In this document: one piece after another, positions 16,562 through 25,572 of the stretch | How the letters are laid out: the number at the start of each line of letters is the position of its first letter | Position numbering within the stretch: the stretch's first letter is position 1 | Assembly (NCBI GenBank): GCA_963779485.1 | Contig: CAVZYJ010000005.1 | Span: 186,001-250,000 of the forward strand | Direction of reading: 5' to 3' | Length of the DNA stretch: 64,000 bases | DNA from: CAVVJA01 sp963779485 | Lineage (GTDB): Bacteria > Actinomycetota > Actinomycetes > Mycobacteriales > Jatrophihabitantaceae | Program-made: the position numbers and the translations under genes | The notes under the pieces: generated by a model | What the model saw: only the letters and a program-made list of their open reading frames with translations | What the model was told of the DNA's origin: nothing | Databases searched by the model: none

Positions 16562-17716
16562 ATGGCATGTTACCTGGTGGATCGTCTGCTCGTGAGACTG
16601 GAGCGATATGACAACTCAGCCAGTCAGACTGTCCTGATCAACGGGTTTGGGCTGCTCTTCGTGATATTGAACTCGTTCGGGCTCGGCCTCAGGCTTCCGG
16701 TCGGCAAGCTACTGGCAGAGGCCTATGCCCATTGGAAGATTGCCGTGTGGGCGTTGGTGATCAATTTCGTCATCATCCCGCTGCTGTTCATCGTCTATTT
16801 GCTGACGATAGCCTCGTCCATTCCTGCAGAGATCAAGGTCGGGTTCTGTGTCGCAGCCCTGTCGGCAGGTATGCCTTTCGCTCCCCTCCTCGCCCGGTTA
16901 GCCAAGGCGAATGTAAGCATATCCCGCACGCTGTTAGTGATCTTGACTGTCGCGACCATTATCGCCCTCCCGCTAGGGTTGCCCCTCGCCATCGATGCGG
17001 TTGACGCGCAACCCAAGACCTCTGTCTGGGATGTTGCTTGGCCGCTGCTGCTCTTTCTGCTCCTGCCGCTGGTTCTCGGGTGCGGCTTCAGGGTCTGGTG
17101 GCCCGACCTGACGCCACCATTGGCACAGTGGGTTGTCCGAGTTGCAATTCTGTGTCTGCTCTTCAATCTCAACTTCACGCTGGTGGCGTATTGGAATCAG
17201 TTCACGCAGACCTGGGGCACCGAGAGCTACATCGCGGCCTTTGCCGGCCCATTCATCGGCCTCGGGTGTGGCTACCTTCTCGTTTCCAGCCTTCGAATCA
17301 AAGACATGCGAATCAGGCATGCGACCGAGGCGACCACGGCGGTACGCAACATCTCTCCGATGCTCCTTATGATGATTTTTCCCTTTGCAGCCGACCCGCT
17401 GGTCACGGTGTCGATCACGATCCTCAACACCATCGGCATCACGATCGTTCTACTATTCGTCCTGATGTGGAGGCGCGCCGCTTCACCATCGGATACTCAC
17501 GCAACAGCCAACCAACCGAAGCGAAGGCCGGCTCCCGCCAACTTCGACGTGACGAGTGATCCACCCGTCGTCGCTGACCTCCCCGACGAAGGCGAGTTCT
17601 TCCTCGTCCCAGTAGGAGCGAATCCACCCCGGCATGTCGTCATCGTCGCACGTCCGAAACACACTCACATGCCGCCGTCCGCGCTGGGGGTGTATCGGAA
17701 CTTCGTCATGCGCTAA
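16562..17716 (+). CDS. Bile acid:sodium symporter-like (SBF/BASS) membrane transporter
   Basis: About 384 residues from ATG 16562, chosen because GAGGG precedes it; ATGs at 16517 and 16520 are in frame. Eight to ten hydrophobic helices cover about 20-315. Landmarks include FCVAALSAGMPFAPLLARLA, a GxPxAP-like turn, and RHATEATTAVRNISPMLLMM near the last helices, as in SBF-family transporters. A hydrophilic tail of about 65 residues with LVPVGANPPRHVVIVARPKH is unusual. The DNA is visibly less GC-rich than its neighbours, consistent with transfer. It is the cargo of the serine-recombinase element; the substrate is unknown. Confidence 0.65.
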   Translation: MACYLVDRLLVRLERYDNSASQTVLINGFGLLFVILNSFGLGLRLPVGKLLAEAYAHWKIAVWALVINFVIIPLLFIVYLLTIASSIPAEIKVGFCVAALSAGMPFAPLLARLAKANVSISRTLLVILTVATIIALPLGLPLAIDAVDAQPKTSVWDVAWPLLLFLLLPLVLGCGFRVWWPDLTPPLAQWVVRVAILCLLFNLNFTLVAYWNQFTQTWGTESYIAAFAGPFIGLGCGYLLVSSLRIKDMRIRHATEATTAVRNISPMLLMMIFPFAADPLVTVSITILNTIGITIVLLFVLMWRRAASPSDTHATANQPKRRPAPANFDVTSDPPVVADLPDEGEFFLVPVGANPPRHVVIVARPKHTHMPPSALGVYRNFVMR

Positions 17717-17943
17717 TGACCGCCTCTGGCCGCTTCGGCCGGACCCGCATCCTCCGGCCCGGTGGTCGCCTGCCATTCGCCGAGCATGCCCGCGGCGACC
17801 GCGAGTGTGGCGTGGACGAGCGCGACCTGGACGTGCCGGTCACGGTCGGCACCCCGCTTGACGAGCGGCAGGGCGGCCAGGATCCGTTCCGCGTCGGCGA
17901 AGTGCTCTCCCGCGGCGGTGGGTAGCTGTGGTGTGCTGTGCAT
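17713..17943 (-). CDS. Small hypothetical protein of the integrative element
   Basis: A 76-residue helical protein from ATG 17943: AAGEHFADAERILAALPLV, then HVQVALVHATLAVAAGMLGE. The pattern of an ALVHATLA helix after an AE-rich helix resembles short proteins of actinobacterial integrative elements; no function is known. It is convergent with the transporter, overlapping it by 4 bases. Confidence 0.45.
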   Translation of the reverse strand: MHSTPQLPTAAGEHFADAERILAALPLVKRGADRDRHVQVALVHATLAVAAGMLGEWQATTGPEDAGPAEAARGGH

Positions 17944-18047
17944 GGGCCCGGCTCCGTCCGGTCAAGTCCCGGTCGTTGAGTTCGCCGCTCGCGGCCGGGG
18001 CGCTTCATTGGTCTGGGAAGGCGCGTGACCACTAGCGAGTGCTAAGT

Positions 18048-18287
18048 AACCTCACCCTGCTCTGCGGATACCACCACCGCGAACACCGCAAACGCGGTTG
18101 GACCGGCCAGATGATCAACGGCGCACCGCACTGGCGACCACCCCGCTGGATCGACCCCAGCCAAACGCTCCGCCGCAACACCACCCACCACATCCCCGTG
18201 CGCCTCAGCCTGCCCCCAGCACTCGCACCGACCGGACAGTCGACGCCTCGGCCGATGACAGCGAGATCGGGGAGACTAGCGAGTTGA
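18048..18287 (+). pseudogene. 13E12-type HNH endonuclease, C-terminal fragment
   Basis: The frame reads NLTLLCGYHHREHRKRGWTG, then QMINGAPHWRPPRWIDPSQT and RRNTTHHIP, the typical C-terminus of 13E12 HNH proteins, and ends at TAG 18285-18287. It lacks a start and is the missing end of the fragment stopping at 15418. Confidence 0.8.
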
Positions 18288-18382
18288 CGACGGATTCGAC
18301 GGGCGCGACGCGCATACGACGCGACCAGGTTTCGGGGCGTCGCCAAACCAAGGCCGTCAGCTCTTCGCGAAGGGAGATCAGC

Positions 18383-18457
18383 ATGTATCCCCACACCGAG
18401 GCGGTCCCGGCCGCGGGCCACGGGCTGCCGGCGCGGCCCCGTCGCTTGGCCAGCTGA
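18383..18457 (+). CDS. 24-residue upstream ORF before the redoxin gene
   Basis: MYPHTEAVPAAGHGLPARPR is followed by four residues and TGA. It has the best ribosome site in the area (GAAGGGAGATCAGC before ATG 18383) and ends 2 bases before the GTG of the redoxin gene, so ribosomes could re-initiate there. Alternatively it is the true N-terminus of the redoxin, separated by an indel. Confidence 0.35.
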   Translation: MYPHTEAVPAAGHGLPARPRRLAS

Positions 18458-18459
18458 CC

Positions 18460-19407
18460 GTGTTCGACCGTCTGCACATGCCCCCGCTCGACGGAGCGTC
18501 CGGGTGGCTCAACGCCGAGCCACTTGGGCCGGCCGAGCTGCGGGGGCACGTCGTCCTGGTGGACTTCTGGACGCTGACGTGCATCAACTGGCTGCGCACG
18601 GAGCCGTACGTCCGTACCTGGTCGCAGGCCTACCGAAACGACGGGCTGGTCGTGATCGGCGTCCACACGCCGGAGTTCTCGTTCGAGCACGAAATCGATC
18701 GCGTGCGGCAGGCGACGACCGAGCGAGAAATCGACTACCCGGTCGCAGTCGACAACGACTATGCGATCTGGAGCGCATTCGACAACCACTACTGGCCCGC
18801 GCTGTACTTCGTCGATGCGGAGGGAATCATCCGCGACCAGCACTTCGGCGAAGGCCGCTACGAGCAATCGGAGCGCGTGATCCAGCGGCTGCTCGGCGTC
18901 GAGCGCGAGCTCGTCACCGTCGAAGGGCTGGGCGTGGAGGCCGAGGCCGACTGGGAACATCTGCGCACGCCCGAGACGTATCTCGGCTACGGTCGCGCGG
19001 AGCAGTTCGCGTCATCGGCCGGCGTCGCGTTCGACGAACGCCGCACGTACCACCTCCCCGATCGCCTGGGCCGCAACCACTGGGCCCTTGCCGGTGAGTG
19101 GACGATCGGGCCCGAGAAGGTCGGGCTCGAGCAAGCCGGCGGAAGCATCGCCTACCGGTTTCACGCGCGCGACGCGCATCTCGTCCTGTCTCTCGGCGCA
19201 CGGGAGCCGATCCCTTTCCGGGTGCTCCTCGACGGCGCGGCTCCCCGCGCCTCGCACGGGGTCGACGTCGACGAGGACGGCAACGGCGTGCTCCGGGACG
19301 GCCGCCTGTACCAGCTCGTACGGCAGGACGGCGAGGTGCGCGAGCGCACCCTGGAGATCACGTTCCTCGAGCCCGGCGCCGAGGCCTACGTGTTCACGTT
19401 CGGGTAG
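18460..19407 (+). CDS. Redoxin (DipZ C-terminal-like) with C-terminal beta domain
   Basis: A 315-residue cytoplasmic protein from GTG 18460. The thioredoxin-like domain (about 20-150) has LRGHVVLVDFWTLTCINWLR, where the usual CxxC is replaced by CINW, leaving one cysteine; this CINWLRT form is typical of DipZ-type redoxins. IGVHTPEFSFEHE and YWPALYFVDAEGIIR complete the fold. Residues about 190-315 form the beta-rich domain also seen in DipZ C-termini (LAGEWTIGPEKV). It lacks the DipZ membrane part. With a single Cys it is more likely a peroxiredoxin or thiol-binding protein than a disulfide reductase. Confidence 0.8.
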   Translation: MFDRLHMPPLDGASGWLNAEPLGPAELRGHVVLVDFWTLTCINWLRTEPYVRTWSQAYRNDGLVVIGVHTPEFSFEHEIDRVRQATTEREIDYPVAVDNDYAIWSAFDNHYWPALYFVDAEGIIRDQHFGEGRYEQSERVIQRLLGVERELVTVEGLGVEAEADWEHLRTPETYLGYGRAEQFASSAGVAFDERRTYHLPDRLGRNHWALAGEWTIGPEKVGLEQAGGSIAYRFHARDAHLVLSLGAREPIPFRVLLDGAAPRASHGVDVDEDGNGVLRDGRLYQLVRQDGEVRERTLEITFLEPGAEAYVFTFG

Positions 19408-19450
19408 TGCCGTGACATAGAAGAGGCCGAGCGGATCTGACGAAGAAAGG

Positions 19451-20491
19451 TCAGTTCAGCCCGGCGTAGGAATGCAGGCCGGAAATGACGATGTTCACGA
19501 CGAAGAAGTTGAACGTCATCGCGCCGAAGCCGAGCAAGTTGATCCAGGCCGCCGACCGGCCCTTCCAGCCCGCGGTCGCCCGGGCGTGCAGGTACGCGGC
19601 GTAGATCACCCACGCGATGAAGGCCCAGGTTTCCTTGGGATCCCAACCCCAGTAGCGTCCCCACGCGGCCTCGGCCCAGATAGCGCCGGCGATGACCCCG
19701 AAGGTGTAGATCGGGAACGCGAAAGCGACCGTGCGGTACGCAACCTTGTCCAGCGTGGCCGGCTCGGGCAGCCGAGCGCCGATCGAGACCGGGAACCGCA
19801 CCGGGAGCTGGGCGGCGACCCGCTTGTCGTACCGCTGTCGCACCAGGAACAGCATCGTGATGACCGCGCTGGTCATGAGGATGCCTTCCGCGCTGGCCGC
19901 GGCGGAGACGTGAATCGCGAGCCAGTAGGACTGCAACGCGGGCACGAGCGGCGACGCCTTGGCGTACAGGACCGTTCCGGCCAGGAACATGACCAGGATG
20001 ACGGGCAGCATGACGAACAGCCCGAGGTAGCGGATCTGCGGCGCCCGGGCGAGCGAGACGAGGAAGGCGACGACGGCGATCAGCCCGACCACCGACGCGA
20101 ACTCGTACATGTTGCCCCACGGCAGCCGATCGACGGCCGCGCCACGGACGGCGATCGATGAGGCATGAACGACGGCGCCGAAGACGGTCAGGGCGACGGC
20201 GATCCGACCGAACCGGTCGCCGGCCGCGGAGCCTCGTCCGGTACGACTCGGGCCGCTCGACTTCGCCACCCGCGGGGGAGGCGACGCACCGACGCGGGAT
20301 TCTGCGGAGCCGCCCGCCCCGACCAGCACCTTGGCCGGCGCGGCGGCGCGGGAGGTCCGCGCGACCCGGCCGCGCCGGCCGAACGCGTACTCGGCCGCGT
20401 AGCCGATCATCGCCAGCGTGTAGATCGCGATTGCGGTGGTGAACAGGGTGTCGGACAGGTGTGCCATGCCGCTGTTGACCGCCACCGTCAC
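19451..20491 (-). CDS. ccsB: Cytochrome c biogenesis protein CcsB (heme handling)
   Basis: A 346-residue integral membrane protein with one N-terminal helix, a Pro/Ser-rich linker (about 40-95) and at least seven further helices. The tryptophan-rich heme motif is WGRYWGWDPKETWAFIAW (about 275-292), with conserved histidines in the flanking helices. With ResB it forms the system II synthase that carries heme across the membrane and attaches it to apocytochrome c. Its start overlaps the resB stop by 4 bases (ATGA). It is the last gene of the run hemL-phosphatase-resA-ccdA-resB-ccsB. Confidence 0.93.
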   Translation of the reverse strand: MTVAVNSGMAHLSDTLFTTAIAIYTLAMIGYAAEYAFGRRGRVARTSRAAAPAKVLVGAGGSAESRVGASPPPRVAKSSGPSRTGRGSAAGDRFGRIAVALTVFGAVVHASSIAVRGAAVDRLPWGNMYEFASVVGLIAVVAFLVSLARAPQIRYLGLFVMLPVILVMFLAGTVLYAKASPLVPALQSYWLAIHVSAAASAEGILMTSAVITMLFLVRQRYDKRVAAQLPVRFPVSIGARLPEPATLDKVAYRTVAFAFPIYTFGVIAGAIWAEAAWGRYWGWDPKETWAFIAWVIYAAYLHARATAGWKGRSAAWINLLGFGAMTFNFFVVNIVISGLHSYAGLN

Positions 20492-22095
20492 TCCCTTCCC
20501 GCCCCGACGAGTTCGGGCTCCGGAGCGGGGCCGACCGCGGCTTCCAGGCGCTCCAGCAGCGAAGCGAATTCGCCCGAGAAGTTGCCCGAGTCGCTGCGGG
20601 CAAGCCCGCCCACGGAGACCACGGTAAGCGAGGACGGATCGTCGGACGCAGCCGGGGTGATCCGCAGCCAGAGGCGACGGCGCCGGATGCTGAGCGAGCC
20701 GATCAGGCCCAGCACCATCGCGACTCCGGCGATCAGGAGATAGTCCTGGCTGGGATCATGCGAGACCTGCATGCTCGCCCACGGCACCCAGCCGTCGAAC
20801 GTGACCGTAACGCCGTTGGCGGCCCGGACGGATTGGCCGATCTGCAGATTGGCCTGGCCGGTGCGGGTCAGGTTCGTCGTGTCGAGCGAGTACACCGACT
20901 GCGGCTCACCGGTGGCATTGATCGTGCCCTGGTAGATGAAGATGCCGAGGATGGGATTGTTCACGTCGGGCGACACCGAGGTGATGACACCGCCACCGGT
21001 GTCCTCCGGCGTCGGCGCAAAGAAACCCTCGATGCCGATGTCGAGGTTCGCGCCCTGCTTGCCATACTCCTTGAACGCGCCTTCGGAGAGCAGCGTCGTC
21101 GGATCCTGAGGAACGAAGGCCTGAACGTCTTCCCGAGTGGTGCCGTCCGGCATCCGGACGGTGATCTTCGGGGCGAAGCCGTGCCCGATCAGATAGACCC
21201 GATCGCCCTCGATGCGCAGCGGATGGTTCACGGTGATCGTCGCCGATCCGGAGGGCGCGCGGACCGTCTTGTTGTAGCTGACCTTGGCGATGAATTTCGA
21301 CGGCTCACCGGTCGACAGGTAGGTCGCGGTGAACTGGTTGAGTTGCATGCAGAACGGCGCCGGGCTGATCGTTCCGTCCTGCGCGAGGCGGCCGAGCCGG
21401 GCCGAGTCCGGCACCACGCCGTTGCAAAAGCCCGCTCCTTCGTTGACGACGAAGTTGTACTGGTAGCTGAACAGCCGGCCGATCGCGATGAGCACGAGGG
21501 CGGCAAGCAGCGCGATGTGGAAGATCAGGTTGCCGGTCTCGCGGCTATAGCCCTTCTCGGCCGACAGGGTCAGCCCGCCACCGTCCTCGTGCCGCGGCAT
21601 CACCCGCCACCGGCGCCCGAGTACCGCGCGGGACGCCGCCGCCGCCTCGTCCACCGATGCCGCGGTCGCGAACTGACCGGACTCCGGCAGCCGTTCGAGC
21701 CGTTTCGGCGCCGGAAGGGGCCTCGCCCGAATGGCCTTGGCGTGCAGGCGAATCCGCGGCACCAGGCAGCCGACAAGGGATACGAACAGCAGCAGGTAGA
21801 TCGCCGCGAACCACGCCGAGCCGAACACGTCGAACAGGCCGAGCCGGTCGAGGAATCGGCCCCAGGCGCCGTGCTGGGCGAGGTACACGTCGACCTTGGT
21901 GGGGTTGAGCGGACGTTGCGGGAGGAGCGACCCGGGAACGGCGGCGACCGCGAGCAGGAACAGCAGCACCAGCGCGGTGCGCATGCTGATCAGGCGGCGC
22001 CAGCCGCGGCGCAGCAGGCGCACGATCGCGGTCACCGTGCACCCGATTCGACGGTCATAGGTCGGATCCGACGCCGGTGTTGCCGGCGACGTCAC
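20488..22095 (-). CDS. resB: Cytochrome c biogenesis protein ResB
   Basis: Up to 535 residues. Helices at about 38-58, 90-110 and 190-210 (ETGNLIFHIALLAALVLIAI), a large extracytoplasmic domain, and a final helix at about 455-475 match ResB, the partner of CcsB. Motifs include LPQRPLNPTKV and NGVTVTFDGWVPWASMQVSHD near the end. The longest frame starts at GTG 22095 and overlaps ccdA by 41 bases; GTG 22033-22035, just after the ccdA stop, is an equally plausible start. Translation is coupled to ccsB. Confidence 0.9.
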   Translation of the reverse strand: MTSPATPASDPTYDRRIGCTVTAIVRLLRRGWRRLISMRTALVLLFLLAVAAVPGSLLPQRPLNPTKVDVYLAQHGAWGRFLDRLGLFDVFGSAWFAAIYLLLFVSLVGCLVPRIRLHAKAIRARPLPAPKRLERLPESGQFATAASVDEAAAASRAVLGRRWRVMPRHEDGGGLTLSAEKGYSRETGNLIFHIALLAALVLIAIGRLFSYQYNFVVNEGAGFCNGVVPDSARLGRLAQDGTISPAPFCMQLNQFTATYLSTGEPSKFIAKVSYNKTVRAPSGSATITVNHPLRIEGDRVYLIGHGFAPKITVRMPDGTTREDVQAFVPQDPTTLLSEGAFKEYGKQGANLDIGIEGFFAPTPEDTGGGVITSVSPDVNNPILGIFIYQGTINATGEPQSVYSLDTTNLTRTGQANLQIGQSVRAANGVTVTFDGWVPWASMQVSHDPSQDYLLIAGVAMVLGLIGSLSIRRRRLWLRITPAASDDPSSLTVVSVGGLARSDSGNFSGEFASLLERLEAAVGPAPEPELVGAGRE

Positions 22096-22816
22096 GCAGC
22101 CAGTTCATCCAGTGATCCCAGGTGCCGCTGACGAGTAGCACGCCGATGACGATCAGCAGCGCGCCGCCGACCTGACTGATCAGACGCCGATGCCGCCGCA
22201 CGAAACCGAGCGCGCCCGACACCCACCCGATCCCCAGGGCGACCAGGACGAAGGGAATGCCGAGTCCCAGGCAGTAGAACGTGAGGAGAAACGCTCCCCG
22301 CGCCGCGGTGCCCTGCTGATAGGCAAGGGCGAACACCGCCGAGAACGTCGGCGTCAAGCAGGGCCCCCACGCGAGCCCGAACGCGGCGCCGAGCAACGGC
22401 GCTCCGACGAGCCCCGCCGGCGGCAGCCGGTGAACGCGCAGTTCCCGCTGCAGGAAGGAGAACCGGCCCAGGAACACCAGACCCATCATGATCGTAACGA
22501 CGCCCAGGATCCGCTCGATGAGCACGGTGTGGACCCGGATGGCCTCGCCGAGACTGCCGAACAGCAATCCCTCGGCCACGAAGATGACCGTGAAGCCGAC
22601 GACGAACAGCACCGCACCACTGACCATGCGCCACTGCGGGTGCCGTTCGTCCGTGCCACTCAGTCCCGCCACGTAGGACAGATATCCGGGCACCAGCGGC
22701 AGCACGCACGGCGAGAGGAACCCGACCAAGCCGACGAGGGCCGACACCCCCGCGGCGACGAGCAGAGGCCCGTCGGTGACCGTGCCGGCCAATCCTTCGC
22801 TGGCGACGGCGATCAT
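22055..22816 (-). CDS. ccdA: Cytochrome c biogenesis protein CcdA
   Basis: A 253-residue membrane protein with six helices. The redox cysteines sit in FLSPCVLPLVPGYLSYVAG (about 33-51) and LAWGPCLTPTFSAVFALAY (about 159-177), the two helices that shuttle electrons. It passes reducing equivalents from cytoplasmic thioredoxin to ResA outside. The start ATG 22816 overlaps the resA stop (ATGA). Confidence 0.93.
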   Translation of the reverse strand: MIAVASEGLAGTVTDGPLLVAAGVSALVGLVGFLSPCVLPLVPGYLSYVAGLSGTDERHPQWRMVSGAVLFVVGFTVIFVAEGLLFGSLGEAIRVHTVLIERILGVVTIMMGLVFLGRFSFLQRELRVHRLPPAGLVGAPLLGAAFGLAWGPCLTPTFSAVFALAYQQGTAARGAFLLTFYCLGLGIPFVLVALGIGWVSGALGFVRRHRRLISQVGGALLIVIGVLLVSGTWDHWMNWLRDVAGNTGVGSDL

Positions 22817-23433
22817 GTCTCGCGGGCGAGTTCGGTGATCACGGGACGGAGATCCGCGGGCTGGACCGCGCCGAGGTAGACAGCGGCGATGCGCTGCTGC
22901 TTGTCGACGACCACGGTGAACGGCAGGCTCGCCGACGGGACCTTGCCCAGCTCGAGCGCGGCCCGCGCCTGCTCGTCCCAGACGATGGGGAAGCTGATGT
23001 CGTTGGCCTGGACGAACGCGCGACCGGCACTGCGCGAGTTGTCCTTGGCGTCGATGCCGACGAACTGGATCCCCTGGGCCTTGACCGCTCGGTAGAGCAG
23101 GTCGAACTGCGGGCTCTCGGTCTGGCACGGCGTGCACCAGGACGCCCAGAAGTTGACGACGACGACCTTGCCCTTGTAGTCAGCCAGCCGGAAATCCCCG
23201 CCGTCGAGCAAGGATCCGGTCACGGTGCCGACGGTCTTGCGGTCGGCCACCGCGATCGTCTGGCCCTTGGCGGTCGCGCCCACGAACCGATACTGGCCAC
23301 CCGCCTGCTGATCGACCGCGTCCTTCCCGGTCGCGCATGCAGCGAGCGTGAGGCCGGCGGTGATCACTCCGGCCAGGGCGACGACGACTCGATTGCGGGC
23401 GCGGCAACGGCGCGGCTGGGTCGACGTGCTCAT
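22813..23433 (-). CDS. resA: Extracytoplasmic thioredoxin ResA/TlpA (lipoprotein)
   Basis: 206 residues from ATG 23433. The signal peptide ends in a lipobox (TLAAC), so the protein is anchored outside the membrane. The thioredoxin fold has the active site FWASWCTPCQTESPQFD. It keeps apocytochrome c cysteines reduced for heme attachment, fed by CcdA. Gene overlaps with ccdA support a single operon. Confidence 0.93.
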   Translation of the reverse strand: MSTSTQPRRCRARNRVVVALAGVITAGLTLAACATGKDAVDQQAGGQYRFVGATAKGQTIAVADRKTVGTVTGSLLDGGDFRLADYKGKVVVVNFWASWCTPCQTESPQFDLLYRAVKAQGIQFVGIDAKDNSRSAGRAFVQANDISFPIVWDEQARAALELGKVPSASLPFTVVVDKQQRIAAVYLGAVQPADLRPVITELARET

Positions 23434-23501
23434 GGCTCGTCCAGTGTGCGCTACGAACCTAGGTGCGATTGCCCGGGTCCGACGCCCGCCCCGCCCCGGC
23501 A

Positions 23502-24149
23502 TCACGCTCCGGCGACGGATCCGGCCGGCGTCGCACCGGCCGGCTCGGCGTAGTCGACTCGCACCACGACATCACCCGCGAAGGTCAGCGAGGTCACCGA
23601 GGCCAGCGCGCACTGCCGGCGCCGGGGATCGTGCGCGAGAGGCCGTCCCTCGGCGTAGCGACGAGCGGCGACGATGGGCAGCTGGTGGCTGACGCACACG
23701 GCCTCGGCGGTGTCACCCGCGCGGTCGCGCGCGGCTCGAGCGGCGGCCAGCACCCGCGCCGCGATCTCGACGTACGGCTCGCCCCAGGACGGTCGAAGCG
23801 GATTGACCAGGTATCGCCAGTTGCGCGGATCAGCGAGTAGCGCCTTGCCGCCGGACACCTGCCGCCCCTGCAGCTTGTTCTCGGCCTCGATGAGGCGAAC
23901 GTCGAGGTGGGTAGGCAGTCCGAACCGCTCGCCGATGGGACGAGCGGTCTGGATGGCTCGTTCGAGCGGCGACGAGACGAGATAGCCGATGTCGCGCTTG
24001 GCCAGATAGTCCGCCGCCGCCCGGGCCTGCTCTTCGCCCAATGGCGACAGGGGAAAGCCGTCCAGGCGGCCGTACAGGACCCGGTCGGGGTTCCACACCT
24101 CACCGTGCCGTAGCAGATGGACGACTCGGAGCGGCTGAACTTCGCTCAT
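23502..24149 (-). CDS. Histidine phosphatase family protein (phosphoglycerate mutase-like)
   Basis: 215 residues from ATG 24149. The catalytic RHG box is VVHLLRHGEVWNPD (about 8-21), with SSPLERAIQTARPI and the second histidine in CVSHQLPIVAA. Proteins of this class dephosphorylate small metabolites; the substrate is unknown. It is commonly found between hemL and resA in actinobacteria. Its start overlaps the hemL stop by 4 bases. Confidence 0.9.
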   Translation of the reverse strand: MSEVQPLRVVHLLRHGEVWNPDRVLYGRLDGFPLSPLGEEQARAAADYLAKRDIGYLVSSPLERAIQTARPIGERFGLPTHLDVRLIEAENKLQGRQVSGGKALLADPRNWRYLVNPLRPSWGEPYVEIAARVLAAARAARDRAGDTAEAVCVSHQLPIVAARRYAEGRPLAHDPRRRQCALASVTSLTFAGDVVVRVDYAEPAGATPAGSVAGA

Positions 24150-25450
24150 GTTTCGGCCCGCACCTCGGCTGCTGCTTTGGCCGCCGCCGGGAGCGCGGTG
24201 GCGATGCGCTCGATCGCCGCGTCGTCGTGTACCGCCGACAGAAACCAGGCCTCGAACGCGCTGGGCGGCGGGTAAACGCCGGCGTCCAGCAGGGCGTGGA
24301 AGAAGGGTGGGTACCGGAATACCTCGGCCGCCTTGGCCTGGGCGAAGTTCGTCACCGGCGACTCGGCGAAGAACACCGAGAACAGGTTGCCGGCGTACTG
24401 GACCTGATGGACGACGCCGGCCGCGCTGAGCGCGTCGTCGACGAGTCGGCCGACAACAGCGACGGTGGCGTCCAATCGCTCGTAGACGTCCGAGGTGCAG
24501 TTGCGCAGCGTGGCCAGGCCGGCCGCTACCGCTATCGGATTCCCAGAGAGCGTCCCGGCCTGGTACACCGGTCCGGCCGGCGCCAGGTAGGCCATGACGT
24601 CGGCTCGTCCGCCGAACGCGGCCGCCGGAAGGCCACCGCTCATCACCTTGCCGAAGGTGAACAGGTCGGCATCGACCGGATCGAGCCCGTACCAACCGGC
24701 CGGACTCACCCGGAAGCCGGTCATCACCTCGTCCATGATCAGCAGGGCGCCGTGCTGAGCGGTGATCTCTCGCAATCCGGCGTTGAACCCGGTCGACGGA
24801 GGAATCGCGCCCATGTTTCCGGCTGCCGCTTCGGTGATGACGCAGGCAATGTCCGGGCCGTGCTCGGCGAAGGCTGCCGTTACCGCGGCGAGGTCGTTAT
24901 AGGGCAGCACGATCGTGTCAGCCGTCTGCGCCCCCGTAACGCCCGGTGTGTCGGGCAGCGCGAACGTGGCTACGCCGGACCCGGCCGCGACGAGCAAGGC
25001 GTCGACGTGGCCGTGGTAGCACCCGGCGAACTTCACGACCGCGCGGCGGCCGGTGAAGCCCCGAGCCAGCCGGATCGCGCTCATGGTGGCCTCGGTGCCC
25101 GAGTTGACCAACCGAACCTGCTCGACCGGGCTGACCCGATTGATCACCTCGACGGCGAGCTCAACCTCGCCCTGCGTCGGCGTACCGAAGGACAGCCCGC
25201 GACCGGCCGCCGCGCGCACGGCCTCGACGACCGCGGGATGACCGTGCCCGAGGATCAGCGGTCCCCACGACGCGACGCAGTCGACGTACTCCCGCCCGTC
25301 CGCGTCGGTCAGATACGGACCGCGGCCGCTGACCATGAACCGCGGGGTACCGCCGACCGCCCGGAAGGCCCGCACCGGCGAGTTCACGCCGCCGGGAATG
25401 ACTCGCTGAGCGCGCTCGAACAGCTCCTGCGATACCGGCGCGTCCGTCAC
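24146..25450 (-). CDS. hemL: Glutamate-1-semialdehyde 2,1-aminomutase
   Basis: A 434-residue PLP enzyme making 5-aminolevulinate from glutamate semialdehyde, the step after HemA. The PLP lysine is K268 in TFGKVMSGGLP; LVNSGTEATMSAIRLAR (114-130), CYHGHVDALL and LIMDEVMTGFRV are diagnostic. It is separated by about 9 kb from the rest of the heme genes and heads the cytochrome c maturation run, linking heme supply with use. Confidence 0.96.
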   Translation of the reverse strand: MTDAPVSQELFERAQRVIPGGVNSPVRAFRAVGGTPRFMVSGRGPYLTDADGREYVDCVASWGPLILGHGHPAVVEAVRAAAGRGLSFGTPTQGEVELAVEVINRVSPVEQVRLVNSGTEATMSAIRLARGFTGRRAVVKFAGCYHGHVDALLVAAGSGVATFALPDTPGVTGAQTADTIVLPYNDLAAVTAAFAEHGPDIACVITEAAAGNMGAIPPSTGFNAGLREITAQHGALLIMDEVMTGFRVSPAGWYGLDPVDADLFTFGKVMSGGLPAAAFGGRADVMAYLAPAGPVYQAGTLSGNPIAVAAGLATLRNCTSDVYERLDATVAVVGRLVDDALSAAGVVHQVQYAGNLFSVFFAESPVTNFAQAKAAEVFRYPPFFHALLDAGVYPPPSAFEAWFLSAVHDDAAIERIATALPAAAKAAAEVRAET

Positions 25451-25572
25451 CCGTCCAGTCTTCCAGTCACCCCTGCGGGGCTGTAGCGGCGCATCGGCCG
25501 GCCGCAGGCAACGGGCAGCGACGAATCAGCGTCGCCGCGCCAGTTCCGGGGCAGGTTCAGCGCGCTGGTCGA

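Larger units (their letters stand above)
15417..18049. mobile_element. Serine-recombinase integrative element inserted in the HNH gene
   Basis: The left junction reads GACCTGAAC-AA-GCTGCACC and the right junction GTGCTAAGT-AA-CCTCACCC. Joining the outer flanks at the shared AA restores GACCTGAACAACCTCACC, that is DLNNLT, in frame with the HNH domain on both sides. The element is about 2.6 kb: a serine recombinase starting 33 bp inside the left end, a membrane transporter as cargo, and a small ORF at the right end. Large serine recombinases typically cross over at a 2-bp core. The recombinase is now frameshifted, so the element is probably immobile. Confidence 0.75.
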
